A stretch of 64,000 nucleotides of DNA, taken from assembly GCF_947507565.1 (NCBI RefSeq), contig NC_089178.1, forward strand, positions 1 through 64,000, given 5' to 3'. The notes under the pieces were generated by a model, which saw nothing but the letters and a program-made list of their open reading frames with translations, was not told where the DNA came from and ran no database searches. Below, one piece after another: positions 26,101-38,384 of the stretch; position 1 is the stretch's first letter, and the number at the start of each line of letters is the position of its first letter. This DNA comes from Oscarella lobularis. Its lineage: Eukaryota; Porifera; Homoscleromorpha; Homosclerophorida; Oscarellidae. A program made the translations under genes and the position numbers.

Positions 26101-26512
26101 CCGCATTACAGGTAGAGTGAAAACGAAGAGGTGGAGTCCACTTTTGACACACCACTTCTCTAGGTCAATCGAAGCCGGAAGCTCGAACGTCGTTGGATAG
26201 ACGACAACGAGATCAAGGAATGCTCAGATTGCAAGAAAAAGTTCTCTTTAACCGTACGCAAGGTAAGTAAACGCGTTGAATATAGAGCAGCCGTTTTCCA
26301 ACAAATATCCTCTTTTCTTTTGCGTACGAAGCATCATTGCAGGAATTGTGGGTAAATGACAATGATTTAGATTAGATGCTCTCTCTCTTTTCATCATCCA
26401 ATGTCCTAGGTTGATTTTCTGCTACGAATGTTCGTCGAAGACTGTAAAATTGCCTGCGTACAAAGATCCCATGCGCGTCTGTATTGAGTGCTACAAAGAG
26501 AAAACGGCTTGA
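20154..26512 (+). CDS. EEA1: Early endosome antigen 1-like FYVE coiled-coil tether
   Basis: Endosomal tether that binds PI3P and Rab5 and bridges early endosomes for fusion. The N-terminus MLKKILKRKDESP matches the MLRRIL-type start of EEA1. The middle is many short exons of heptad coiled coil. The C-terminus is diagnostic: FQDERRKLLERC, LKQRLDETHAALQDLGRENAALQV, then WIDDNEIKECSDCKKKF, the PI3P-binding RKHHCRNCG motif, FCYECSSK and RVCIECY, giving a full FYVE zinc finger with eight cysteine/histidine ligands and the WxxD motif. Stop TGA 26510-26512. Odd point: the N-terminal C2H2 zinc finger with which vertebrate EEA1 binds Rab5 is not seen; the second exon is serine-rich and runs directly into coiled coil. 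The gene converges on nischarin with 162 bases between stops. Confidence 0.88.
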
Positions 26513-26674
26513 GCAACTAGTTTTTCTACTGCGCCTGCTATTGCGTGTAATTCAAAATGAAGGGGGTAAGCATCAGCATTGCAACACAGACACATTCACG
26601 TACAGTACAACAGACTCATACATGCATACATAGAGTAGTACATATGTAGTTTAAGTAGTTGACTACTGACTGGC

Positions 26675-29474
26675 TCAAGTCGACGACTTTGCTTCCATTG
26701 GCAAGTCGTCCATCATTTGAGCGTGCCACTGCATGGACAAGGTACGAAGCAATTTCTCTCGCTCTCGATACGATCCCGTTTCAATTGATATTTCTTCGAG
26801 TTGTTCATCTTTAGACGTTTCTTCTTCTTCTTGCGCAATATCGACTTTGATGAAATCGTCGTCGGCGAGAAGCGTATCTTTAGGCATGCCGTCGTCCAAT
26901 CGTTCTCTAGCCGGCGACGGTGGACGATTGGTAAAGATGAGACTGAAGCGATTCGCCTCTCCAAGACGAGCAAAAACGACTCGCTTCAAAGCTCGTACGC
27001 TCCAATGACGAATTTGTCCAAAGCGTTCGACGGTCGGCGGAGTTCGACAGAAATGAGGCGGTGGGAAATGAATTTGATCTTCGACGAAAATCGCGACGCT
27101 TTCGTCGGTGACGACGATCGATTTGAGACGATCGTCGTGTCGTACGACATTATAGGCGAGAATGGGAATGTCGACGATTTTATCGTCACGATATTCGCGA
27201 AGAAGAGCGACTAAATCGGCAAGACTCTCGTCGGTCGTCACGGCAACACTCGAATCATTTTCTGTTTCGTAGATGTCGTCGCCGGTGCCGTCACTGCTTC
27301 CCACTTTTGTCGCCGCCGTGCGAACGATCGAAACCATTTCGTTTGTTTCGGCGCTGTCTCTCGTCACGCATGCAAACGTCATCGCGACGCCGTCACCTTC
27401 AATGCGAAAACACTGGTCAAAGAGTCCCACGCAAATTCTCGCTATATCGTCGACGTTGACTTGAAGAACGCTGACGTTATTATCGATTCGACGTCGAACG
27501 TTGAGGTCTTCGCTTTTTGCCACAACATAGACACTTGTCGCCGTCAAAACGACGCACGACTCGAACAAATGTCGAGGTCTTGCGTAGAGAATGCACGACG
27601 TCCAAGTCCGTCGTTTGACGGCAAGCAAATCGTCGCCACCAATCGATTGATGAATGTATTTGGCGAGATCTTGAGCACTCATATCTCGAAGACTATCCAG
27701 CGAATTTGAGGCCGTCGCCGTCGTCGCCGGTGCGGCAGTCGTCGCCACGGCAACATCAACTTCCTTTCTTCGATCGTCGGAGTGCCGTCGACCTTCGAAA
27801 ATCTTCAATTCTCGGTGAAAATTCTCGGCCCAGAGATCACTCAAACACTGAACGATTTTCTGTCGATGACTTGCCGTAGCCGATCGTAAGAGCCACGTTT
27901 CGTCGCCATCGAATAACAATCGAATGTCGCCCGGGGCCGTCGATTCGTCGTCGAATCCGGAAAAGCAAAGAATTTCGACGCCGGATACGTCTTCAACGCG
28001 TCGACTCTTTGCAACGACGTAGCGCGGATTCGACGGCTCAGCAAAGGCGAACGTAGGCAAAGGCCAATGAACCAAATCTTCATCGCACAGAAAAATATCG
28101 GAGATCGTAACGACGAGCGTGCGAGCAACGCACGCGTTCGGATCACTATCATCTAGCTCAAAGAGAAGCATGTAAAGAACTAAGTCCCAATTTTCGACGG
28201 CCGTTTCGATTGGTTCGCTAGAAAAGACACTTTTTGCCAAACTCGTCTTCAACATTATCGTCGTCTCTTCGGAGGGCTGGAGAAATTTAGTCTCTTCCTT
28301 GACGACGTCTTGAAATTTCGTAATGAATTCGTGAGTCACGTTCGAATTTCTCGTCAAAAGGGAAAAGGTTCCTTGCGATCCGGTCGCCGCTTCGATTCGA
28401 AAACTCTGATCGAACAGACCGACGACGATTTGACGAAGACTTTCGAGCGGAAAACCGTATATCCAGTCACTAGCGCCGTCCGATTTTCGCACAAGATGAA
28501 GACATCGATTCGTTAGAATAACGTAGACGGATATTTCGGCTTTGCTGTTTGCGTACGCGTACGGAAGACACGAAGTTTCGACGACAGAAAGAATCTTCTC
28601 CTCCTCCTCCTCTTCCTCTTCGTCTTCTGTCTTGTCGTCAAGGAGCCCCGCTTGCCGACATCGTCCAGCGACGAAGTGAGAAAAGTAGTCTTTGAGCGTT
28701 GAGGAGACAAAAACGGCCGGCTCCTCCGGTTGAGGCACTACTACATTCGGCGTAACACTTGCAAGCGAAAAGCTAGAAACGCCGGGCATAAAATTAGACG
28801 GCCTATGGTAAGAAGAAGGACTTGCCTATTGGATTTAATTAGACGTTGAAGGATGGCAAACATGGTCGTTGCTTCGGCGGATTTTTCAAACGAATAACAG
28901 CGATATTGCGTGTGATTGGATGACACCGAATATTTGCAGGCGACGACTGGATCGCTGCGCCGAAGAAGAATAACTTCCTGAAACGAATCTAGGGGAAAAA
29001 AAGAGTGCAAAAAGAAAAAGAAAAAAGTTTCGTTTTCTTACCCAAGTTGAAAACGCCGTCAAGTTCTCCCGTATTCATATCGACTTCCATGAGACTGAAT
29101 TGATTGACGTCAATCGTGACGATTCGACGATCGCCGCCCATTTTGAGACCCTCATTCGTCGTCAATTCGTCCCACGGAACGGCAGGATGAAAGACGGTCG
29201 CAATAGCGCTAAAACTGCAACAACAAAACGTGGGTTTATCAGACCTGTACGGAACGAGTGATTGACATCTCTCGTACCTTTCATCTTGACTGGGTGCGAC
29301 GACAACAACGACGTCGTCTTTTTTCCTACGACGGCCCACAATATTTCATCGTCTCAAACACAAACTACTTTATTCGTACGTCGTTTCAGACGAATCTACG
29401 GAAGATGATTTCGTTTGTTCTGGCGACTTTTTGCTCCGACGTTTCCGACTGGGCGACTTTTCTCTCTTATCTGA

Positions 29475-29521
<47 letters not shown>

Positions 29522-32051
29522 TCGTCTCTGTGCTTGCCCTCTCGTTGTAAAGAGAGAGCCATTGTTTGCCGCCTTCACTTCGCAACGATTCAACTTGATC
29601 TCGAAAACTAGGAGTTTTCTCTACGAAAAACGATGGACGTTTTTAAGAAGAAGGCGACTACTAAGACGTACCAATTCGACTGCGTTCGCCGTCCGTAAAA
29701 TCGTCGTCGTCGTCGTCGTCGTCGTCGGAGCGTACACGTAGCAAAGGCGACGGATGTGTGCCGCCGTCTTCAGACGCAAGTCGTATGAGTCGTTTTCCCT
29801 GCAGCGTCATGCAACGTCTTTTTCACATCGTTTCTTTGTGCTGCTATAAAGTACTTACCCGTCGCTTACTGGTGACACTTTGTAGCTGGCTTTTGTCGCC
29901 TGCGTTTGGAGCTGTCGCCACCGCCGTCGCAGTCCAATTGCGATACTTTTCACTGTCCGCCTAATCCCAATATCATCACTTAGGGGAGGAGTGGCGAAAA
30001 AACCATTAATTACATACCAAATCTCGTTTGGAAATTGGTTTTCCATCGAGAAGAAATCGAGGCTAAAACGAGGAGGAACAGGTTCGCGATCATGCAGAAT
30101 ATAGTTTACCTCAGCAATGACGTCTTCGTGCAAAAGACCGACGACCATTTCACGATAGTGCTTCGAAGCGGTGAGCGGATTTCCTTCAAAATCGACCTCT
30201 TGAAGGCAGGGCAATTTGGAAAGACTCGAAACGTCACGAATCTAATATCCATCCATCCATCCATTCAACAGTGATCTACAGCTACGTCTAAAAAAAATCC
30301 AACCTTTTCAATGCAATTGTCTGTAGCATCGAGAAAGGCAAGCGAATACAAGCGACCAATTCCTTACAAAAAGCAATATAGAGGTAAGTCTCATCCCTCT
30401 TATGCCCCCTCTCTACCTTCTAGTGATTTCAGTCTATTATTTGACACGTTCAGTACGGATATGTTTCCTAATTTTTTGTCTGCGTCTGCTAGGCTCGTAA
30501 TTTGATTGAAAGACAGGTCAAGTTTCGTCAAATTGATGAGCTGCATATCGACTTTCGAATGTATATAAAAGACGAAGGAAGAAATGCGTCGCTTACGTCA
30601 AGATTCTGAATTTCCGTTATTTCGTTTTCACTCAAATCGAGCTTTTCGACTTTGACCAAGAGTTTCTACGCGAAAAAAATCAAATCTCGTCAACACATCG
30701 TCATTTTTTTTACGAAAGCAGGAGGCAAATATTTGATTTTATTATTGCGAAAGTCGGCAAACGTAAGCTTGGGCCACGGCTGAGCTCTATGACGAATATC
30801 AGACAAACTGCTACTGCTACTCGTACTGATGCTCCACAAATCTCCCGTAATAAGAATAGTCTGAAGCGCAAGACATCATATAATGATCATATTTATCATG
30901 TGACCTACTTCAATGGGGTCAGACAGTTGGTGAACAGCGAGTTTCTGAAGACGAGGCTGGATTGATTCGAGTCCACGAATTAGAGCCGGATCAACTTTAA
31001 TCAGCTATAATAGCAAAAAAGAAAATCGATCAATAAATAACTAATAGTTTATCCTTACCACCAATTCTTCAACTGCTTTGAAGACAGACACGTCAAAAGG
31101 AAAACCGGCTCGAGAACCGACTATGACGTTGTCTTTAGGAGATGGACTCGTCTCGCCACTTGAACCGGAAGTATCACTTTGCGAACAAATCTTGAAAAAA
31201 AGAGTTTGATCTGGTATAACGAAACACTGATGACTGACTGCTCTACCTTAACACGTTTGAGTTGGTAGAGAAAATCAAAGAGATGGCCAAGATCGCAAGG
31301 ATCCGGGTCATCTGAGTCGTCGTATCCGAACGTGGGTGCGGCGGTCGTCAATCTGCGCGTGACGCAGTGCAATTGGAGTGGAGTAAATTCAACCAATTTT
31401 CCCATCTCCAAAAGACGATCGCCTAGGAAAAAAATTTCACGTCGACGTCATCAATAGCAACGAAGTATTTATAAAAAGTCACCTTTGGTCAAGGCAGCTT
31501 TGGCCATTTTCTGCGATACGCCGACAACATCCTGTTGCCAAGCAACAAAAAATTAATTTTAAAAAATGATAATGTGCTGGCTCTTACGTGCTCTTCGAAT
31601 TCGACGAAAGCGAGAAATTCGCGTGGAATTTGCTTATAAAAAGCGACTATTCCTTTCAGATATTCGTGCAAAAATTGACGCCGTTTTTCCACGTTCGCTG
31701 CCGAACGACTATTGATGACAATTTTGGGTGGAAGAAGACCGCGAGTCAATCCTCGTTTTTTGACGAGCTAGACATGATTGAACCGAAAGTGAAGGAGAGG
31801 AAAGAAAAGAGGAAAAGAATCGCTCACTCACTTGTTCGTTGAGACTTTCAAAGTCCTTAAATCGTTTGAGAAGGTGCCACGTGCAATCTTCGACGGTCAC
31901 GTCGACTTGATAGTACTGCGAAGAGTCGAAAAGCAAAAGGGGACGAATTGGAAGCCACGCCCCTTCGTTTGTTTCGGTATCTTTTTACCGTACACTCCTC
32001 TTCGCTTATGGCTTTCACGACAGCAATGCTTTTGAACGCTGCAGAGGACAT
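26675..32051 (-). CDS. NISCH: Nischarin (PX-LRR endosomal/integrin-binding protein)
   Basis: Nischarin (imidazoline receptor antisera-selected) localises to endosomes through its PX domain and binds integrin alpha-5, PAK and Rab proteins. On the minus strand: ATG 32051, PX domain exons with YYQVDVTVEDCTWHLLKRFKDFESL and LLPPKIVINSRSAANVEKRRQFLHEYLK; then LLEMGKLVEFTPLQLHCVT and DLGHLFDFLYQLKRVKI as in animal nischarin; leucine-rich repeats with KLDLSENEITEIQNL; a cap ending in EVDFEGNPL; a disordered linker with a poly-Thr run (29473-29520); and a single exon of about 700 residues (26675-28789) holding the repeated C-terminal domain with VGLFDQSFRIEA, VGLFDQCFRIEG and IFLCDEDLVHWPLPTFA. The internal duplication of the VGLFDQ motif is visible. 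The start is 86 bases from the AprA-like gene on the other strand. Confidence 0.87.
29473..29520 (-). repeat. (ACG)n poly-threonine tract in nischarin
   Basis: Pure GTC run on the plus strand, read as ACG threonine codons on the nischarin strand, next to a Lys/Arg/Ser-rich linker. A shorter TCG run lies at 29699-29728. Confidence 0.8.
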
Positions 32052-32137
32052 GATCTGCGTCGCGAAAAGACGATAACGACGATAACGACGCGGTTTGGTG
32101 TACTTTTATCCTGGCTTTCGTTCGATCACGTGACGCA
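32052..32137. promoter_or_regulatory. Divergent promoter nischarin / AprA-like, with E-box
   Basis: Only 86 bases separate the two start codons, so both core promoters must lie here or inside the genes. An E-box palindrome TCACGTGA sits at 32126-32133, four bases before the AprA-like ATG. CACGTG sites bind USF, MITF/TFEB and Myc-type factors in animals. No TATA box is seen. Use of the site is inference. Confidence 0.4.
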
Positions 32138-34324
32138 ATGATGAAACTGAAGCTCGTGGTGGTGGCGGCGTTTTGCAGCGTATCTGCCGTCTTTTGCACG
32201 CCTCTCGACGATTATGTGCATCTTCCAGACAGCCATTACGAATACAACGAAGCGTGGCAACCTTACGTCGACGATCGGATGACAATCTATTATTTGAACA
32301 TGACATCGCAAAAATGGCTCACAGGTCGCCGTAGCTAGCTAAAAAATAGCTTTCTCTGAACGAAGATCTTTGTTTTTTTTTAGAAGCGGAATTGAATCGG
32401 CCAATTTGGTGGCACATTATGTGCGTCATTGTTCCACATGACGTCAAATACGATCAACACGCTTTTATGTACATAACCGGTGGAGGCAACCATAACGAGT
32501 GAGAAAGAGAGTTTGAGATTGATCAATAATCACTGCCCCGTCCACCTTAGAAAACCTTCTCTTTCTGATAAAGAATTGTCTCTCATTTCTGCCTATTCTC
32601 TTAGCACCAAAATGTAAGGACTACTCATCCGGATAAATAACTAAAGCATGTTCAATATCGTTTAGGATTGGAGCTATTTTACATCAGATTCCCAATCAGC
32701 CCCTTACGTTTACGGTAGACTTTATTATCATCATCATCATCATCCTTTGTTATTTTTTTCTCCCAGAATGATCCTCTCAATAAGAGTCGTTCCGAAGACG
32801 CAATCATCGCTTTGACGTGGTACAAATTCTTAGAGGACACTGAGCGGCCCGAGTGGCTCCTGAGATTGCCAATGACCAAAGTCATTAGCTACAACTCAAT
32901 TTAATTAAACCCGCAAAGTCTAATTTTACTGTTTAGGCTGCTGTTCGTGCTCTCGATACAATAACGGACGTTGTAATGAAGAAAAAGTCGCTTTCTATTT
33001 CAAAGTTTTTTGTTGCGGGCGCCTCAAAGGTGAGGCAAGGACACAAAACCAATTATTAATCGTACATGATTTTATTAGCGTGGCTGGACGACTTGGACGA
33101 CTGCCGCTGTTGACAAGAGAGTCGTAGGCATTACTCCCATTGTTCTTGACGTCATCAACGTGCAAGATGTTTGTTATTGGTGAAAATGAATTTGTTCTGC
33201 ATTTCTTTTAAATTAGAATTTTCGTCACATTTGGCACTCCTACGGAAATTGGAGTTTTGCGCTGGAAGACTATTATGATATGAACGTCACTCTTCGGCTC
33301 TTTGACCCAGCGTTTGAGAAACTCGCAGCCATTGTCGATCCAATTGGCAAGAGACGTTCTATGCATAGAACAGAAATAAATTATATGTATTCTCTACTTT
33401 AGCTTATGCTGACAGATTGACAATGCCAAAATACATCATTTCTACAACGGGAGACGAATTTCAAATGCCCGATGACACACTTTTCTATGGCAGAACGTTA
33501 CCCGGCAAAACATACTACAGGTATAAGATTTTATGATATGATCCAACTATTTAATTATTTAATTTTAAGGATGATACCGAATGCGGAGCACAGTTGCGCT
33601 GGCCACGCTGTCAGCATTTTTTTAGGCCTGCAAGCATTTTTTATAAGCATTGTTGAGGTAACGTCCAGTTCTTCCTCATAACGGTTCTCCGCCCTATGAT
33701 AATTCTAGAATTCTCCCTTGCCCCCATTGAATTGGACTATGACCAGGGTTAGAATTTGGGTTCTTCATTAAAATTTTAACTTCTGACATTTCTAAAGAAT
33801 GCTGAAGGTGGCTCTATTACGTTGCACTCGCCCACAAAACCGTCCTCTGTGACTATGTGGCATGGCACAACAATTGATGGAAATTTCAGGTCATAGGCTC
33901 TGCTTGCTACTAAATAATTATTTATTGGGCTCTTTAGACGTGATTTTCGCTTGCTGTGTGCTTCTAAAGATTCATCAAAACCTACAATACACCCTGTATT
34001 TTGGAAGGGAAACTCCGTCTCTCAAAACGTAGTGGAGACTTTGTAGTCTATGACATTGTACATGTCATCTTTCATTGCGCAGAATAACGGAGAGTACGTC
34101 GCTGAGATGAAAAATCCCAGAGAAGGTTGGTCGGCTTTTTTTATTCAGGTATGTAGAAAATGAATATTTCATTTAATTAATTAATTAATTATACGTTTTT
34201 GCAGGTGACGTATCCTGCTCCTTTTAGCGACGTTATGATGTTTACTACGCAAGTGAACATTATCCCCGAGACCTTTCCCTATCCCGATTGTCACGGGGAA
34301 GGCTGTCGGGGAAATTTGATATGA
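32138..34324 (+). CDS. Secreted PhoPQ-activated pathogenicity-related / AprA-like protein
   Basis: Secreted protein of the PhoPQ-related family (Pfam PhoPQ_related), whose best studied eukaryotic member is the Dictyostelium autocrine proliferation repressor AprA. About ten exons. The first has a signal peptide (MKLKLVVVAAFCSVSAVFC), then LDDYVHLPDSHYEY. Landmarks: PIWWHIMCVIVPHD, AFMYITGGGNHN, IGAILHQIPNQPLTF, EDAIIALTWYKFLED, then the nucleophile-elbow-like GASKRGWTTW, GITPIVLDVINVQ, HSYGNWSFALEDYY, PKYIISTTGDEFQMPDD and PNAEHSCAGHAVSIFLG. The Ser of GASKRG, the Asp of GDEF and the His of NAEHS are in the right places for an alpha/beta-hydrolase triad. The protein ends at TGA 34322-34324. 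Substrate unknown. ATG 32138 or 32141 would serve equally. Confidence 0.8.
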
Positions 34325-34458
34325 GCGTGACGTCGCACACGACGTCACGAGAGACAGAATAAACAATTGTTAGCGTGCGCTACGTCGACCTCCGCATTCC
34401 GCTCGTGTGCACGCGCCTCGAAAATCGCCGGCTTCCTTTCCCTCTTCCAGTCGTCGTC

Positions 34459-37205
34459 ATGTCTGACTATCACCGTCCAGACAAGAAGCGCGTTCAAGCG
34501 CTGAAAGACATAGCGAACAAGCTGCGCATTCACAGCATCGAATCGACGCAAGCAGCCAATTCGGGGTAAAATCACGCGATTTGCGCCTCCGATCTCACTC
34601 TCTTTCGTTCTCCAGCCATCCGACGTCATGCTGCTCGGCAGCCGAATTCATGTCCGTTCTTTTCTTCCACGAAATGCGCTATAAAGGTGAGTTTTGGAGG
34701 CCTCCGGTCCGGTGGACGACGCTGATTGGTCGACGGGCGAGAGACACCCATCCGGTTCCTTCGAATCGTCTGGCTTCTCTCACTCAACCCAATGTCATGT
34801 GTACGAGTCTTATTTTTTCTTTTTTTTTTTGCAGCATCGGAACCGATGGATCCATCAAGCGATCGTTTTATTTTGTCAAAGGTACGTAAAAAAGCGAGCG
34901 AGAGGCGAATCGCGTGTCTTATTTTAATAAATCTATTAGGGTCACGCTGCTCCCGTTCTCTACGCCGCTTGGGCAGAAGCGGGTCTCTTTGCCAAAGAAG
35001 AACTTCTCAAATTGCGCACGTTTGGTCATCTTTTGGAAGGTCATCCTATTCCAGTCAGTAGAGAGAGACTTCCGTAATAAATAAATAAATAAATATATAT
35101 ATGATTCTTTTTTTAGAAAATGGGCTTTGTTGACGTTGCGACGGGATCTCTGGGTCAAGGACTGAGCGTTGCATGCGGAATGGCATATACGGGAAAATAC
35201 TTTGACAAATCATCGTAAATATTTTTGATTTATTTATCTATCTATAAAATTTATAGCTTTTTTTAGATATCGTACCTATGTGATCATGGGCGATGGAGAA
35301 TCGGCTGAAGGAAGCGTTTGGGAAGCAATGAATTTCGCTTCCTATTACAAACTCGATAATCTCGTCGCAATTTTCGACGTCAATCGTTTGGGACAAAGCG
35401 AACCGGCTTTGCTCCAACACGACATGGAATCGTATCGGAAACGCGCCGACGCTTTTGGGTGAGAGAATAACATCCGGGGATTTCACATTATACGGGATTG
35501 TTTTTTTTTCTAGATGGCACGCCATCGTTGTCGATGGACACGACGTCGAGGCCATCTGTCGCGCTTTCCACGAAGCGAAAACGACGAAGGGCAAGCCGAC
35601 GGCTCTTCTCGCGAAAACGTACAAAGGTCACGGCGTGACGGCGGTCTCAGACAAGGAGAATTGGCACGGAAAAGCGCTCGGCGAACACAGCGCAAATGCC
35701 GTCAAAGAAATCCAAGAGCGCATCGTCGAAAAGGGCCCGCACGGTCTCAATCCACAGCCAGTTGAAGACAAAGTGCCCGATCTTCCATCGGGGCCCCCAA
35801 AACTAGCCAAATCTCCCAATTACACAAAAGGACAAAAGGTGACTTCCTATTCGAAAAATATCACTTTAATTGATATTTATCCAAGGTTGCCACTCGCGTC
35901 GCTTACGGAACAGCCTTGGCTAGTCTCGGCGAAGGCGATCGTCGCATCGTCGCCATGGACGGCGACACGAAAAATTCAACATATTCGCTCACCTTCAAAA
36001 AAGCTCATCCGGATCGCTACGTCGAATGTTTCATCGCCGAACAGAATCTAGTGGGCGTGGCAACGGGATGCGGCTGTCGCGGACGCACCATTCCCTTCGC
36101 AAGCACCTTTGCCGCTTTCTTTTCACGCGCCTACGATCAAATACGCATGGGAGCCATATCCGATGCCAATATCAAATTGACGGGCTCCCACGCCGGAAGT
36201 TCCATTGGTAAACTCCCTCCTCCTCCTCCTCCCCCCTCAAAAAAAAGATCCAAGCATTACGCTATATTTTAAAAATATAGCGTATAGCGAAAGGAAAAAA
36301 ATTAAACTTGGAAAAAATATTATTTTTATCATCCTGTGCGTATGCTTTGATTGACGTTTTAACCGTCTGTTTTAACTATAGAACATCCTACTATAAGTGT
36401 AGGGCAGCTAGGGTAGAATTCAAAGTGAAAGTGAATAGACTCTAGTTTCCTCTGAGCTGCAATCTTCAATAAGAAGTCTAATGAGCTCTTTTATAAATAA
36501 GGAAGGTCTCTATTAATTAATTAATAATTGGTTGTTGTTTTTTGTTTTTAGGTGAAGATGGACCGTCGCAGATGGCGCTCGAGGATTTGGCAATGTTTCG
36601 CGCCATTCCCAGCGCCGTCGTCTTTTATCCGTCCGACGCCGTCTCATGCGAACGCGCTATTGAATTAGCCGGCGGTTATAAAGGCATCACGTTCACGCGA
36701 ACGAGTCGTCCGGCGACGCCCGTTCTCTACGACAACGACGAACCATTTGAAATTGGCAAGGGAAAGGTAGAAAAAAATTCAAAATCTCCTCCTTTTTTCT
36801 ATTTGTCTCCCTACATAGCTCGTTCGTCAGTCGGAAAACGATAAAGTGACTCTTGTTGGATGCGGCGTGACTCTTCACGAATGCGTGACGGCCGCCGATG
36901 AATTATCCGGCGAAGGAATCAACGTTCGCGTCGTGGATCCGTTCACTTTGAAACCAATGGACGCCGAGCTTCTCAACAAATGCGCTGACGTCACTCAGGG
37001 CCGCTTTATCACCGTCGAAGATCATTATCCCGAAGGAGGTATTGGTGACGCTGTTGCTCTCGCTCTTTCCGGTCGTCCAGGCGTCGTCGTCGAACGCATT
37101 GCCGTGAGGAAGATTCCCGGAAGTGGACCCGGTGCCGTCATCATGAACGACGTCGGAATTACGGCTCCGCACATTTGCAAAGCCGTCAAGAAACTCTTGG
37201 CTTGA
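34459..37205 (+). CDS. TKT: Transketolase
   Basis: Thiamine-diphosphate enzyme of the non-oxidative pentose phosphate pathway, moving two-carbon units between sugar phosphates in the cytosol. The spliced protein is full length. Seen: [51 protein letters not shown], the diphosphate-binding [18 protein letters not shown] with [32 protein letters not shown]; the pyrimidine-binding domain with [23 protein letters not shown] and [20 protein letters not shown]; and the C-terminal domain with [19 protein letters not shown] 34459 opens [16 protein letters not shown]. Stop TGA 37203-37205. Eight or nine exons; the intron at 36208-36551 (about 340 bases) is far longer than the others and holds a palindrome. 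Confidence 0.95.
36258..36284. repeat. Perfect 13-bp inverted repeat in a transketolase intron
   Basis: TACGCTATATTTT (36258-36270) and its reverse complement (36272-36284) face each other with one base between. It lies in the longest intron of the gene. It could be the tip of a small inverted-repeat transposon remnant or only a hairpin; no target duplication was identified. Confidence 0.75.
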
Positions 37206-37416
37206 TGAGAAGATGAACAACGTCTTCTTATCATTGGGACACATTACTTGTGTGCGCGCGTCTTTGGCTGTCGTTGTCCTAGTCATAGTCGTTGTCTTTA
37301 TTGCTAATACACACAAGTCTTTGTTTCACTAAAGAACGCAGCAAACCGCGGCGTTTTACTGTACATCGGTTTTTTTTCAGAACAGAGGTAAAAGGCGGCG
37401 GCAACTCACACAGTTC

Positions 37417-38308
37417 CTATCTCACATTCTTTGGCTTTTTTTCTTCGTAGATGCTGTCTGCCACGCGCCCGAGGTATGCATTGTGAGCTGCTTTTCCTGT
37501 TGGATATTTCTGCGGCCCCAATGAGATCAAGATCATCAAATGCTCGCGAATAGACCCTTCTCTCTTTACCTCCTTTGGAAAGAGAAGGTCGTGTTCGTAC
37601 TTGGGCTTTGGAGTCATTCTTGTCATCATGCTGCCGGGATCAGTGTCTCGAAAGCAGTGTGTCTTCACTCTGTACACTAAAGCAGATAAGATACACGACG
37701 TGAATTTTAATTAATAGATAATACGGTACCTCCTTTCTTGGTCAAGTTTCTTGTTTTATCTCGCAGAGACATTGGATCAGGAGTTCTTCTGGATGTCCAC
37801 TCCGGCTTCTGAAACATCTTTGGAGGATCATACTACAAGAGGTAAATACCCATTAATCTGCTATGCTAATTAATAATGTTCTCACCTCTCGAAAGTGAAA
37901 GGGTTTGGGATCTCTGTAAGCCATCTTGTGTTCATCGCTTTGATTAGCTACGTGAAGTCGAACGTGAAATGCATCGAGTGGATAAAAGACCGTCTTGAAT
38001 ACTGGAACGTGTGATCTACGCTTTTCAACAAAGTCATCCTTTCCGTTGACGACCTCACGATGACTCGATCCTTGGAGGCAATGATGACCAGCGGAGGCGG
38101 CACTCCTCCACGGCGGGCTTTTACAAAGACAATCAAAATTTTTCACTTTGGGTGGAGAATTGAGTCGATAGAAGCGCGGTGAAAAGTCGACTTTGATAGA
38201 CCACGGTGTTTGAGCGTCGTCGAGTTTCCTCGCCCAATTCCGCGTTCGTTTCACTAATAGATGCGTACGTGATGAAAAATCAATTTTGTCTTCAAATCTC
38301 GTAGACAT
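37417..38308 (-). CDS. Unrecognised basic protein, three exons
   Basis: I do not recognise this protein. Read on the minus strand: ATG 38308, a first exon of about 140 residues starting MSTRFEDKIDFSSRTHLLVK, a short middle exon with PKMFQKPEWTSRRTPDPMSL, and a last exon with CFRDTDPGSMMTRMTPKPKY and HLMILISLGPQKYPTGKAAH, ending at TAG 37417-37419. About 260 residues, basic, no signal peptide or membrane segment. Frames join cleanly across both introns. Proline/tyrosine-rich, low-hydrophobic proteins of this size are often ciliary or sperm microtubule inner proteins, but this is only a guess. The start codon lies 76 bases from that of LYRM7 on the other strand, so a shared promoter is likely. 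Confidence 0.6.
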
Positions 38309-38384
38309 GAGTAGAAACGCGGAAGCTGTAAACAAGAGAATATGTCAGGGCAACGAGGGCCGGACATAGCCAGTGCGCAAGCGC

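Noticed and set aside
34459-37205. Bacterial transfer origin for transketolase
   Set aside because: Motif spacing and the introns are those of the animal enzyme.
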